The position numbers and the translations under genes were made by a program. The notes under the pieces were generated by a model. That model was not told where the DNA came from. It did not search any database and worked only from the letters and a program-made list of their open reading frames with translations. 64,000 nucleotides of DNA, taken from contig JALIZF010001792.1 in the NCBI GenBank assembly GCA_029948255.1, positions 124,001 through 188,000 of the forward strand, written 5' to 3'. The stretch comes from Telmatactis stephensoni (lineage: Eukaryota > Cnidaria > Anthozoa > Actiniaria > Isophelliidae). Positions 1 through 11,413 of this stretch are shown piece after piece. How positions within the stretch are numbered: the first letter of the stretch is position 1; the number at the start of each line of letters is the position of its first letter.

Positions 1-171
1 TAATTATTATTAATTATTATTATTATTATTAATTATTATTAATTATTATAATAATTATTATAATTATAATAATATATTATTATTATTATAATATAATATT
101 ATAATTATAATTATAATAATAATAATTATAATAATTATTAATAATTATATTATATTATATTATAATTATTA
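1..171. repeat. AT-only ATT/AAT low-complexity tract
   Basis: The first 171 bases are almost entirely imperfect ATT/AAT/TAA repeats. They directly abut the start of a 5'-truncated LINE, and matching ATT repeats lie on its other side, so this looks like the original microsatellite target. Confidence 0.9.
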
Positions 172-1523
172 CACAAATCTGAGCTTACTTCTGTGATTGA
201 AGACATGATGTCTGACATTGACTTGAAACCTCTCCATCCTAAAAATAAACTGCTCCTTTATAATCGCTTTGTGCTTTCCAAAATATCCTGGCATTTTACT
301 GTTGCTGACCTCTCATTAACTTGGGTTAAAGAAAATCTCGATTCCTCTGTTAACAAGTATATTCGCAAATGGCTTGAAATTCCAATATCAGGCACACTGA
401 GTAATGTTTTCCTTACCACTAACAAATTTGGTCTGAATATTGTCCCTCCGTCCATCAAATTCATCCAATGTCAAACAGTTCTGCGCAACGCATTAAAATC
501 ATCTACTAATGACTCAATAAAACATCTCTGGAACTCAACTAGCAATGGTAGAAACATTCAGTATGACGTGTACACATCTACAAAACAAGTTCTCAAAGAT
601 TTCCATTCTTCACAAGAGGATAAACTCCAAAATCAGCTCACTAATCAAGGATCGTTCTTTTCAAATGTCCTTAAATACTCCATGCAACAACTTAATAAAA
701 TCTGGTCCACCACACAGTCTAACTTGCCGAAAAACATCTTTAACTTTACCATCCGGTACATCAACAACACTCTCCCTACACGGAAAAACCTTGTCAAATG
801 GGGTATTTCCTCCAACTCTGACTGCTCCCTATGCCTAATGCCTGAATCTCTTCTCCATGTTGTCGCGGGTTGTAATCACTACCTACAAGAAGGCCGCTTC
901 TCCTGGCGTCATGATTCTGTCCTGAATTTCATTGCTCATAGTCTTCCATCCATCAAAAACTCAACTCTATACGTCGATCTTCCTGGTTTCCCGAGCCCCT
1001 CTATCATAACTGGTGACAGCTTGCGTCCTGACATAGTGTTGTCCATATCAAATAAGTGCTTGTATATTCTAGAATTAACTGTTGGCTTTGAAACAAATCT
1101 ACAAAACAACTTAGACCGGAAACAACGTAAATATCACGAGACTGTCATCGACCACAAGAATCATTTTCAGCAGGTTAAATTTGTAAACCTTTCAATCAGT
1201 ACTTTGGGTGTATTCTCCCATCAATCGTCTGATTTCATCGAAATGTTAAATGAACTTGGCCTAGAGGACAAGAAACAACAAAACTATATTGTAAAAAAAA
1301 TTATCAACATTACAATCAGATCAACGTATTACCTTTTCTGCTGTCGAAACAAAGAATGGAATAACCCAGACTTATTGAAATTTTGATATATATATGTATA
1401 TATATTTTCTAAATCATTTTGTCGTTTACATTTATAAATACATGTATCACTTGAGTAGTCAATTGCAAATTGCCTGTAAGTAGAGAGATTTGTAATTGTT
1501 GTATAAATATAGAATAAAGTTTC

Positions 1524-1524
<1 letters not shown>
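172..1524 (+). mobile_element. 5'-truncated LINE with restriction-like endonuclease (R2/NeSL-type group)
   Basis: The element begins mid-protein just after the AT-rich tract and ends with a short 3' UTR that runs into an (ATT)n tail at 1525. It keeps only the end of the reverse transcriptase plus the zinc-binding and endonuclease domains. There is no poly(A) tail; the 3' end is an ATT repeat, as expected when target-primed reverse transcription occurs at an ATT/TAA microsatellite. The 5' truncation is typical of LINE copies. It is distinct in sequence from the minus-strand LINE that follows. Confidence 0.8.
193..1386 (+). CDS. C-terminal fragment of LINE RT with CCHC and restriction-like endonuclease
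   Basis: An open frame of 397 codons; the first codon here is GTG and the frame stays open upstream to about 172, so this is a truncated protein rather than a true start. Residues 1-150 look like the thumb/C-terminal part of a LINE reverse transcriptase. Then comes a zinc-binding motif CSLC-x7-H-x4-C, followed by RPDIVL...ILELTVGFE, the PD-(D/E)xK-like core of the restriction-like endonuclease found in R2, NeSL, Hero and R4 LINEs. The endonuclease nicks target DNA for target-primed reverse transcription. The fragment lacks the YxDD palm domain and cannot transpose alone. Clade within the endonuclease group is not certain. Confidence 0.75.
   Translation: MIEDMMSDIDLKPLHPKNKLLLYNRFVLSKISWHFTVADLSLTWVKENLDSSVNKYIRKWLEIPISGTLSNVFLTTNKFGLNIVPPSIKFIQCQTVLRNALKSSTNDSIKHLWNSTSNGRNIQYDVYTSTKQVLKDFHSSQEDKLQNQLTNQGSFFSNVLKYSMQQLNKIWSTTQSNLPKNIFNFTIRYINNTLPTRKNLVKWGISSNSDCSLCLMPESLLHVVAGCNHYLQEGRFSWRHDSVLNFIAHSLPSIKNSTLYVDLPGFPSPSIITGDSLRPDIVLSISNKCLYILELTVGFETNLQNNLDRKQRKYHETVIDHKNHFQQVKFVNLSISTLGVFSHQSSDFIEMLNELGLEDKKQQNYIVKKIINITIRSTYYLFCCRNKEWNNPDLLKF

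Positions 1525-1580
<56 letters not shown>
1525..1580. repeat. (ATT)n microsatellite between two LINEs
   Basis: About 18 perfect ATT units. It is simultaneously the 3' tail of the plus-strand LINE and the 3' tail (read as ATA/TAA on the minus strand) of the minus-strand LINE that starts at 1581. Confidence 0.95.
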
Positions 1581-1670
1581 CTGTATTCTTTTCCTTTTCA
1601 TAGTTTTACAAAATATAGGTCCGTGTTCATCCCTTGAACATAAGGACTCCATACATAGTTGTGATTGGTA

Positions 1671-2327
1671 TTACTTGATGGATAGTGTTCTCCTTAGTAT
1701 ATGTGCTGTACCAAGAAGTACAATCTTCTGTAGCTCTACTATTTTTATATTTCCAGGAATTTGGTTTATATATTTATCTATTCCTTTTTTAATAAGTCCT
1801 AAAGCACCAATTATCACAGGTATTGTACTTGTTTTCAAGCCCCACATTCTTTCGATTTCGATTTCAAGATCTTTATATTTTGAGAGTTTTTCGGTGGTTT
1901 TTATTGAAATGTTTTTCTCTGTGGGAACAGACATGTCTATTAGCAAACATGTTTTATTTTCTTTGTCTTTCACAACAATGTCTGGACGATTGGCTGTTAT
2001 TTCTCTGTCAGTATGTATCCCCATATCCCATAGTATTGTAACTTGATCGTTCTCAGTCACAGTTCTGACAGTTGTTGGTTCGTGTTCATAATATCGCTCA
2101 TTAACATTTATATTGAAGTGTTTGCATACTTTCCAATGGATATATTTGGTTGCTTTGTTATGTCGATTGATATATTCTGTCTTAGCAAGCTCTGGGCAGC
2201 CCGATACAATATGGTCTATTGTTTCAAGTTGTTGATTACAAATTCTACATAGAGGACAAGTACCATCTTTTAGGATTTTGTTTTTATAATAATTTGTTGC
2301 AATGCACTGATCTTGCATGGGCAGCAA
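1671..2327 (-). pseudogene. C-terminal CCHC and restriction-like endonuclease part of the R4/Dong-like LINE
   Basis: An open segment of 218 codons (nominal TTG start; really an internal piece). It opens with the AQDQ-type stretch that follows the RT thumb, then a zinc motif CRIC-x8-H-x4-C, the canonical R2/R4 spacing, then the endonuclease core RPDIVV with an aspartate in LLIDMS 11-12 residues later. The end, with IGALG and ILRRTLS, fits the C-terminus of R4/Dong proteins. It is out of frame with the upstream RT piece because of a small insertion (about 1 or 4 nt) near 2310-2325. Confidence 0.75.
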
Positions 2328-2556
2328 TTATAAAGCCTTCAGTTTGAGATTTTAACCCAGAAGTTTTGAGCCATTTGTTAGTCTGAAGGTGATCAACATC
2401 ATTATCATTAAGGCGTTTTGGATACTTTCCATGAAGTGGTTTTTCTTCCCAGGAATTCTTAAGCTGTTCTTCAGAATGATGTTTTGCTTTGATTTTGGTT
2501 CTCCGGGCATAGATAGTGGTTGGTTCATTTGCTGTTTTCGGTATTTCTGGTAGATT
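2284..2556 (-). pseudogene. RT thumb segment of the R4/Dong-like LINE, downstream of the foldback insertion
   Basis: The open frame here extends to 2604 but its first 16 codons or so come from the inserted foldback element. The LINE part starts at the NLPEIPK stretch and continues to GFIIAA, where the frame is lost. If the foldback element and one copy of its 3-bp duplication are removed, this segment is in frame with the RT piece ending at 3975, so the insertion interrupted an otherwise contiguous frame. Confidence 0.7.
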
Positions 2557-3974
2557 CACGCCGGGCACAAAGGACCCCAAAATCGGCACCGTTAAATGTG
2601 CCATTTTTGCCCTAACCTTTGTATCTTCAACAAGATTTGATCGTTTGCAATGAAATTTTCAGTGATGGCTAACTATAAGTGGCGATTTATTTTGCCATGT
2701 TTAAAAGTTACCACTGACGTGATTTTGACGTCATAGCGAATTGTTACATTTTTCGAGAACATCCAGATTACTTCAAGAGATTCTCAAAACTACACAGTTT
2801 GAAAGAGAATGCCATTCTCTAAAATTTGGTGCAATTTTTATCTCGATCCGACATTTCGTTATCGAGTTATAAGGGATATTTGTTTCACGATGACGTCATA
2901 AAAATGACGTCACTAATAACTATTAAAAGCCATTAGAAGCCATTGGAAACAGCAAGTGATGATGCAACGAACATGTATTACTATTATAAAGTGTTTCTAC
3001 GTAACTAAGTTAAAACTTGTGGTCATCGAGCTTTATTAGGGATATTTCAAATAATCGGTGACGTCATTATGACGTTAGAGGATTTTGCTATATATTCTTA
3101 TTAATGTTTCTAATACTTATCTTCAAAAAATCAAAAATCTAAAAACATACGATTTTGGGGACTTCAAAGCTCTTTCACTATGCAAAGTATAAGAACAAAC
3201 GGACTTCAAACAAAAAAGTTGAATGAAGAAGTAATTTTCATAAATTTCTTTTACTATTTCCCATATGATTATTAGGGAAATTTATGAAAATTACTTCTTC
3301 ATTCAACTTTTTTGTTTGAAGTCCGTTTGTTCTTATACTTTGCATAGTGAAAGAGCTTTGAAGTCCCCAAAATCGTATGTTTTTAGATTTTTGATTTTTT
3401 GAAGATAAGTATTAGAAACATTAATAAGAATATATAGCAAAATCCTCTAACGTCATAATGACGTCACCGATTATTTGAAATATCCCTAATAAAGCTCGAT
3501 GACCACAAGTTTTAACTTAGTTACGTAGAAACACTTTATAATAGTAATACATGTTCGTTGCATCATCACTTGCTGTTTCCAATGGCTTCTAATGGCTTTT
3601 AATAGTTATTAGTGACGTCACTTTTATGACGTCATCGTGAAACAAAAATCCCTTATAACTCGATAACGAAATGTCGGATCGAGATAAAAATTGCACCAAA
3701 TTTTAGAGAATGGCATTCTCTTTCAAACTGTGTAGTTTTGAGAATCTCTTGAAGTAATCTGGATGTTCTCGAAAAATGTAACAATTCGCTATGACGTCAA
3801 AATCACGTCAGTGGTAACTTTTAAACATGGCAAAATAAATCGCCACTTATAGTTAGCCATCACTGAAACTATGAATTTCATTGCATACCATCAAATCTTG
3901 TTGAAGATACAAAGGTTAGGGCAAAAATGGCACATTTAACGGTGCCGATTTTGGGGTCCTTTGTGCCCGGCGTG
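2557..3974. mobile_element. 1.42-kb foldback (palindromic) DNA transposon with 3-bp ATT target duplication
   Basis: Left arm 2557-3248 and right arm 3277-3974 are near-perfect reverse complements (about 690 bp each) around a 28-bp spacer; a few bases differ, including a small insertion in the right arm near 3868. The ends read CACGCCGGGCACAAAGG. ATT at 2554-2556 and 3975-3977 flank it. It encodes no protein. It sits inside the reading frame of the R4/Dong-like LINE and is thus younger than it. Superfamily is not assigned: palindromic structure suits a foldback/MITE mobilised by a transposase elsewhere. Confidence 0.9.
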
Positions 3975-3977
3975 ATT

Positions 3978-5153
3978 GAAACCTCTTTTGAACTTTGTCG
4001 CTTCACGGTGAATGGAAAATAACTTCTTTGCCTTGTCATGGTCAATTGCTATTTGCAGTAGATGATCTTGTTTGTCATTAAGATAGGTATCAAGGCCAAT
4101 CGTGGTTGTCTTGTAAGAGGCCTCAATTTGAATAAGACCTCTACCACCTGATGTTCTTGGCAAGTAGAGTCTATCCACGTCAGCCTTAGGGTGGTGCATT
4201 TTTTCCATTGTCAAAAGCTTTCTTGTCTTTCTATCCAGTCGCTTGAGTTCTTCTATTTTCCAGTTGATGATATTGAAGCTGTAAGTGACAACTGGGACTG
4301 CTAAGGTGTTTATTGCACTTATTTTGTTGGTAGCATTTAGTTCTGATTTAAGAACTAGACGTATCCTTCTATAATACTCCTTGCGAATCTTTTCCTTCAT
4401 CATTGAGTGTTGAATTCCATCTCCTTCATTAACACCAAGGTATTTATAGGTATCTTCTTGGTCAAGATCTTGGATGGTGGTTTGTACATCAAGTTCGATG
4501 TTTTCAGCACTTATTAACTTTCCTCTTTTGAATATTGCTTTCGCACATTTGTCTAGTCCAAACTCCATTTTGATATCATCACTAAAGCCTTTCACGATGG
4601 TAAGCAAGCCTGTCTGTTCATAATCAGTCTTTGCGTATGTCTTCAAATCATCCATATAGAACAAGTGATTGATTACTTGACCACCTGTTCTATATCCATA
4701 TCCACTATCATTGAGTAGAGAAGATAATGGCGCAAGAGCAACACAAAAGAGAAGCGGCGAGAGTGAATCACCTTGGAAGATACCACTTTTAATGTTAATG
4801 TTACGAGATCTGACTGTTCCTTTTGCATGGTTAAGCAACAGCGTTGTGTTCCACTTTGTCATGTTATTTTCAATAAAGGCAATCATAATTGGAGAAATGT
4901 GATACATTTGTAAACATTTCAATATCCAACTATGAGGAACAGAATCGAACGCTTTCTTATAGTCAACCCACGCAGTTGTGATGTTTTTCTTCTTTGATTT
5001 CACTTCTTCCATGATGGCTTTGTTGATTAGCAGTTGGTCTTTACATCCATAGCTGCCTTTTCTGCATCCTTTCTGCTCTGATGGTAATAGGTTATTATTG
5101 ATTAGATGTGTATATGTTCGTGATGTCAAAATAGATGTTAAAATCTTATACAT
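3978..5153 (-). pseudogene. Reverse transcriptase palm/thumb of the R4/Dong-like LINE
   Basis: A long open piece (the frame runs 5153 to 3936, its last 12 or so codons being foldback sequence). It shows RT blocks in order: KGCRKGSYGCKDQL, WVDYKKAFDSVPH, SGIFQGDSLSPLLFCVAL, and the catalytic FYMDD box. The nominal ATG is only a methionine inside the RT domain; a TAG at 5178-5180 separates it from the N-terminal part, with RPITCLPT of RT block 2 lying between. The RT copies the element RNA at the nicked target. Confidence 0.85.
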
Positions 5154-5177
5154 TGTTGGTAAACATGTGATTGGCCG

Positions 5178-6770
5178 CTAATTTTTGGGATTTGCAGTTT
5201 CTTCATTTTTTGGCAAGAGAAAGGTAATTCCAGATGTTAGCCATTTTGGACACATTTCAGGATTAGCGATACATTCGTTGTAAGCTGTAGTTAAATCTAT
5301 TTGCAAGGATGTTAGATATTTCAACCAGAAGTTTGCAATGCCATCTTTCCCTGGTGTTTTCCAGTTACTAGATTGCTTGATAGCTGACACAGTCTCTTCT
5401 AGAGATATTTCTTGCCATTCTTGCTCAGGTGTTTGTTGATGTTTCTGTTCTATTTGCTTTATCCATTCAGTGCCTTCGTTATGATGTTTTCTCTCCTCCC
5501 AGATGTTAGACCAAAAATTCTCGACCTCTTCCTTTGTTGGAGTTACTTGAACACCTATCTTCTTTTTGCCAAGATCACGATAGAACTTTTTGGCATTCTC
5601 CTTATAGGTCTTATTATGACGATAGAACTTTTGTTTCTTATCAAGGCGACGGATCCGTTGTGACTTGGCTTGTAATTGCTGTTTAAGCCTTTCGGCAGCA
5701 ATTGGTATATCATCTTTGTTTTTGATCTTATGTTTTCTGAAGATAGGTATTGTTTTCTTCTCACTTACTTTATTATTCTTGCTAAGTTCACATAGGATAG
5801 ATAATTCACTACGTATTATACGAATATCTTTTTCAATTCGTTTTCTCCATATAGGGATTGTTGGTTTATATTTACGATCTTTCTTTCGCCGTACCTTCAT
5901 TCCCAGAGTATCAACAACTGATGAGGCTGTAGCATAGTATAATTCATTAACTTCGGTAATAGATAGCTGATTTTTTAGATTTTCTTTGATTTTGTCTAGA
6001 GCTTTGTTAGCTACTTCTAGTACAGTTATTGTACGTTTAGTGATATTTACTTTAGGTAATTCAGGTCGCTCATCAATCACTGTCTCTTTGACAATTTCCC
6101 ACTTCCTCATGATGCTGATCATCATGCTTTCTACCTCCATGTCATCAGCATGTTGTTGCTCATCTGGTTGACCTTCAGGCAAATTATCAGATTGATCTTC
6201 AGGATTATCAGATTGGTCTTCAGAATTATCAGTAGGCATTTTTTCTTCTTGCTCATCAACTTCAATATGATCTGTTTGAGAGTTCATGTCTGTTTCAGTG
6301 TATTCTTTAGTCACTTTCTCTTTGATAGTTTGCAATTCTATGTCTGTCAGTCGTTTGTTTTTAATAATGTCACGTCTTGTATTTGCAAGTTTATTAGCAT
6401 CAATGTTTGGTCTTGATAAAGGATTTTGCTCACGCCAGTTGTTATAAGTGGCTTGAGTTATTGATGTATTTGGATGATGTAGAGCTGTGTAATAAGCTTC
6501 AATCACTTTTTTGTACTCTTCCCTAGTCCATTTATTACGAGTTTGTCTTTCACTTTGTTGTTGTTCTGCTTGTTCAGGGCCTCGTTGAGGAATATCCTCG
6601 TTGTGGTTATCCTTGTCAGCATTTTTAGAAGAGTTTGTTCCAGTAGTAGACTTTTCGACCTCAGCCTGGTTCCTTACTGAGGGACGCGATCCTTGTTGAC
6701 CCGCGCGACGACCGATGCGGTATGAATTTTTATTTTGTGATACAATATATTCATTCTCAGTTTGCCCCAT
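5178..6770 (-). pseudogene. N-terminal half of the R4/Dong-like LINE protein
   Basis: 530 codons beginning MGQTENEY at 6770 and ending at an amber codon inside the RT domain. Residues 75-135 or so contain a RNKWTREEYKKVIEAYY stretch resembling a Myb-like helix-turn-helix, consistent with the DNA-binding N-terminal domains of R2/R4 LINEs. Residues 175-210 are an acidic D/E/Q-rich linker with short repeats (EDQSDNPEDQSDN). The end (GKDGIANFWLKYL) is RT block 1. The TAG replaces what is normally an aromatic codon in the NYRPI-type motif, judged from the family pattern. The start is the first ATG after the structured 5' leader. Confidence 0.75.
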
Positions 6771-7252
<482 letters not shown>

Positions 7253-7253
<1 letters not shown>

Positions 7254-7861
7254 CAAAAAAGATGTCGGGCGAGATCTAGAGGCTTCAAGATTACGTGACT
7301 AGACCGAAAATGGGTATGGTTAGGTACTAAACTTCACTCGCTTTTCAGCTTTGTTCTTGATTTTTAACATCAACAAATGAAGTTCTTTTGTGCATAAACT
7401 CAAGGCAAGCTAGTTGAGAATAGTGTAATATTCTTCCCTGTGTATTGTTTGTTATTCATGAGTATGATAATGAGGTATGGGGAATCGCTCTGGCCTGGGA
7501 CCAACCAAAGCCAGGCGAAGTGCCAACAAAGATTATTTGGCAACTTTGAACCCGACTTACTCGCTAAAGTGGGTGGGTGGGTGGGTCGCCAACCGTTCTT
7601 CGTCGCAACTCGAATGAACTGCATTAATTACAAGAATTGTTCTCATTTATATGCAATCCCCAGGGACCATATTACCAATTCAAATGGACTTTGAATAGGT
7701 GTCACATCCTCTGACCGGATATGCGTAGGGTTGAATATGAAAAACTGCAAGAACACATGGTATCATAGAACGAGAAATTTTATTAGCACGTTCCTCCCAT
7801 TCTTCAAGTTAAAGGAGGACATTAAGGGAAAGCTGGGCTAAAACCTCTTAACATATTTAAA
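7253..7861. other. No gene recognised
   Basis: Short frames on both strands at 7400-7694 overlap each other and match nothing I know. A GGGTGGGTGGGTGGGTC run lies near 7570. Confidence 0.5.
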
Positions 7862-8280
7862 TTGGCGTAAGCAGTTCCTACTTGGCCAATATTGGATGAG
7901 ACTCCCGAGAGAAGAGAGGAGGGTGACGACGCCGACATTATTCTGGCTAGTTGGATATAGTATGCAGCGGTACTTGAGCTGCGCCAACCAACGTGTGACA
8001 TGATGTCTTGTAACTCACTTCCTGTGAGGGCAAGGGTGATAGCACAACCAGCCCGGAAACCAGTAGGGCCGTCTCATTCCCCTTGTACAAACCAGATTCT
8101 TTGAGGTAAAAGTGAAGCCGGGATTCTGCCGCTGACGACGAGAGAGCTTTATTAGCGATTCCTCCTTGAGGTGTTGTTGGGAAGCCATCACTGAGGTTGA
8201 TATTAATTCTTTTAGAAAAGTTATAGTAGTCGTCGATACCTTTTACTGGGCAGATATCTGGGTTAGGGTTTCGCCTTACA
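7862..8280 (-). pseudogene. Decayed tyrosine recombinase (DIRS/Ngaro- or Crypton-type)
   Basis: The minus strand from about 8280 reads NPDICPVKGIDDYY, then TTPQGGIANKALSSSAAESRLHFYLKE, then, after a frame change near 8070-8085, GFRAGCAITLALTG, MSHVGWRSSSTAAYYIQLAR. This order (PVxAI turn, HGFRAG motif with catalytic Arg, HVGWxS, terminal Tyr) is the catalytic C-terminal half of cnidarian tyrosine recombinases. The frameshift and absence of an N-terminal half make it a pseudogene. Such enzymes integrate circular element DNA. A further open frame at 8263-8529 on the same strand may hold the part just upstream. Seen directly: motifs and frameshift; family placement is inference. Confidence 0.6.
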
Positions 8281-8529
8281 CCAAAAAGGAAAAAGTAGAT
8301 CCCTTAAATTTGGGGTCACAGAGCCCATTGAGATATTAACAACCAAATCCAGGTCAAAAGGTCGGGCTGTCGTCCCTTCCGAGTTCTCCTGGGGGATGCC
8401 TTCAAAGTCCACCCATTGGACGCGAACGTTGTTACTAAGCTTGTCCAATTCAAAGAGATTTAACACGATGGCGGGACGGGGCTGAGAATAATAAATAAAC
8501 AAACTAAATTTGAAAGCAAAAAACGGCAT

Positions 8530-9388
8530 GAGACATAGACCCCAGGAGAGGGAAGGGAGGACAGCCTGACCCAGATAAACTGGGGGGAGAATTTTACTCC
8601 TTTTTCAGGCTGACGTCTCCCCCCTCGGGAATGAGTTGTGAAAAGGAAAACAAAACCAAAACCAAAAAGACTCAGTAAAAAAGGACGCTGAATGAATTTA
8701 TTACAATTCAATAAAGGGTAAATTGGAAATTGAGTTGAATCTCATAAACGGGTTTGATCAGTAAGGGCAGAAATCGTGTTTTCAGCTTTAATTCTTTCTC
8801 TGTTATTCCTTAGTTTTCAAATAGCAACGTGCAATTTTTGATGAAAATCGCGTTTTGTTCTTGAAAATAAGGTCAAAAATGCATGTACTTCCAAAAAATT
8901 CGACCTTGCTGCAGGGGAGGGATTTGCTGGGCTGGTTGTTGGGCTGGACCGTTTTGGGGAGGTAAGTGAGCCTGTTGATTATCTGGCTGTAACGCTGGAA
9001 GCTGAGGCGCTAATGGTTGGGCTGGATGCTGGCCTAAAGGCTAAAAGAGCGACGAAACAAAAGGATTTGAGCAAAGCAAGTGGACAAAGGGGGAGGAATC
9101 TCCAAGGGAATACAAACTTAATTAAGTACAAAAGGATAATTTATGCGAAAAGAGACTAAAGGAAATTTTGACAAAAGAAGGGAATAATTAAAGTTATAGA
9201 ACGATGTGAACTTTAAGAAAATAAAACCAAAGTTAAAGTATTTTTAGTGAAACTCTCTTCTAGACCATTTAATAAAGGAAAAAACTTTAGGCACGGATAC
9301 AGAACTTGGAAATTAAGTACATTAAAAAAAGAACTTGCGAATTCAGTTTTACGCGTTTTGGGAAGCGAGGGAAGAACTTTTGGTATTG
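8530..9388. other. No gene recognised; GGGCTGG-rich stretch at 8920-9045
   Basis: GGGCTGG and GCTGGGC words recur several times between 8920 and 9045. No long ORF and no recognisable RNA. Confidence 0.5.
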
Positions 9389-9982
9389 CAAAATGTTGTT
9401 TGACTCCCTGGATGGTAACTGAGGGAATTTAAGCACGACACACAGTGTGCAAATTAAACAAATGAGATTTTTGGGGTTATTCTAACGGCGTTCTAGCTGA
9501 TTCGATTTTGGGACAATACAATCAACTGGACGTTATTTGGTGTGGTTCTTTTAGGGGCTTTGAGAAATATATCTCCTAGCACGAACACACAGCGTGCAAC
9601 ACTACATTTAATTCGGTAAAAGGGAATAGGCTTGTACGAACACACAGCGTACCGATTAAGCGTAGTCAGTTCAGTTTTTGACTTACAAAATGTTGTTTGA
9701 CTCTTTGGGTGGTAACTGGGGGGATTTAAAGTACGAAACACAGTTCAAATTAAAAGTCAACAAACAAATGAGCTTCTGAGTAATCCTAACAGCGTTCTAA
9801 TCCTGGTACGATTTTGGGACAATACAATCAAACTAAACGTTCCGGAGGTGTGATTTTTTGGGGGGCTTTGAGAAAATATATCTCCTAGCACGAACACACA
9901 GCGTGCAACACTACATTTGTAAAAGAAAATGAGCTTGTACGAACACACAGCGTACCGATCAAGTGTAAACCGTTAAAGACTT
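9389..9982. repeat. Two tandem copies of a 297-bp repeat carrying hairpins
   Basis: Copy 1 starts at 9389 and copy 2 at 9686, both with CAAAATGTTGTTTGACTC. Each holds two short inverted repeats with the same loop AACACACAG: GCACG...CGTGC (9579-9597 and 9888-9906) and GTACG...CGTAC (9634-9652 and 9937-9955). A related hairpin, GCAC...GTGC, lies at 9433-9450 in copy 1 and is decayed in copy 2. Confidence 0.85.
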
Positions 9983-10260
9983 AAGAGGCTAGGAAGGAGT
10001 GGAGAAAAATACAAAACCTTTCAAACTTGAGCTAACCACGTACCCACACTGGTAACGAAGGTTGAATTTGAACCTACTTCAAGGTTTCCTTGTCGGGGGA
10101 GTTGACCTTGAGCAACGTCGGGTGCTTGATCGTTAACTCGAGGAAATTGAACATCCATAAGTGAGATGACGGCGTGTCGCGATCAGGGAAGATTCCAAAA
10201 GTCGAGATGTTTGCTCCTCGGTTGTCAAGAGGAACTGTGACAAAAGCCCGAGGGCTAATT

Positions 10261-11239
10261 ACTCGTGCCCAGGCCTTTAGGCCGGGAACGAGTTATAAAT
10301 TGCAAATGTTTTTTTTTTTTTTTTCCTCTTTTCGTCTCGAGAATGCAGCATTCTTGCGCAATCGGTGACGTGTGCACTCCTGATTGGTTAAGAACGTAAG
10401 AAACAATTCCCTTCATTCATCACCTCCGTAGTGAACGCCAGCGAGGAACTTTAGGAATGCAAGATGGCCGACTACAAAGAAAATAGTTTTCAGAGACAGG
10501 CTTTTCCTGCAGTAGCACAATGTAATTTGGAGCTTTTAACTCCAGGTATACCTTTATACTTATAAGAGCTTCAGGATGGGCTGTTAGTTTGAGCTTGATC
10601 TCCAATACTTTGACCAAATATCGAACTCTAAATGGAGTACTTGAAAGAGAACCCTCGCGATAAACATGGATAAACTGAGTATTTCCTATGAGCTGTGAAT
10701 CTACGAATTTCTCATCCTACATGTTGCTAAACGAACATACGTAGAAGCAAGTCAATTGTATTCCTCATTCAAGCATTCAAGAGATCTTGAGAGGTTTTTG
10801 TACTGAATTTTAATACGGAATTCTAAAGCAGACCATTGCATGGAACGGATAGGTTCCCTGATTGACCTTGTTGGTCACGTAACGTCTTTTATTATTTAAA
10901 ACATCCGAAACATGAACGAAAAAATTCACGATTTGTTATTGTGTTAAAAAACGCCGTTGTAGAAGTCTTTACAGCAAACAATTGAGACACATAGTGAAAT
11001 AAAAAGTTGAATAAACTGGTATATTCGCTGGTAATATTTTGCATGTCGACTAATAGCTGCTGACAGACAAATTGACTAATCAGATATTCTTTAAAAAGGT
11101 CAAAAAATGTCTTTATTATGTTACGGTTAAGTGAAGAATGCGTGAAACGGCTCGGGGAAGAGTACGAGCGGGGCTGGTGATTGAAGCCTCTCTAAAAAGG
11201 GGGCTTCCGGGGCACGAGTGAACGCACGTGTGCGTCTAG
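10261..11239 (+). mobile_element. Helentron-like non-autonomous element, copy 1
   Basis: Starts ACTCGTGCCCAGG, whose first 32 bases fold back on themselves (ACTCGTGCCC...GGGAACGAGT), and ends GGGCACGAGTGA + hairpin ACGCACGTGTGCGT + CTAG. The 5' terminal repeat is thus matched by a subterminal inverted repeat at the 3' end, and TT flanks both ends. Asymmetric inverted repeats, a 3' hairpin and TT targets are the published hallmarks of Helentron/Helitron2 elements. About 980 bp; no protein. Confidence 0.75.
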
Positions 11240-11413
11240 TTATTTTTAGTTTTTTGTCATTAATTGTTTACTTAGAATTATGTTGTCAATCATTATTCAC
11301 CATATATTTGATTCAAATCTTGTAACGTACTTCACACTGAAGATGACATTGGACAATGTCGAAACATGTCTGTGACGATTAAAAAGTTCTTCGTATATTT
11401 TAAGTGTATTGTT

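Noticed and set aside
9389..9982. CRISPR-like array (short palindromic repeats)
   Set aside because: Eukaryotic context, only two long units with no equal-sized unique spacers and no cas genes.
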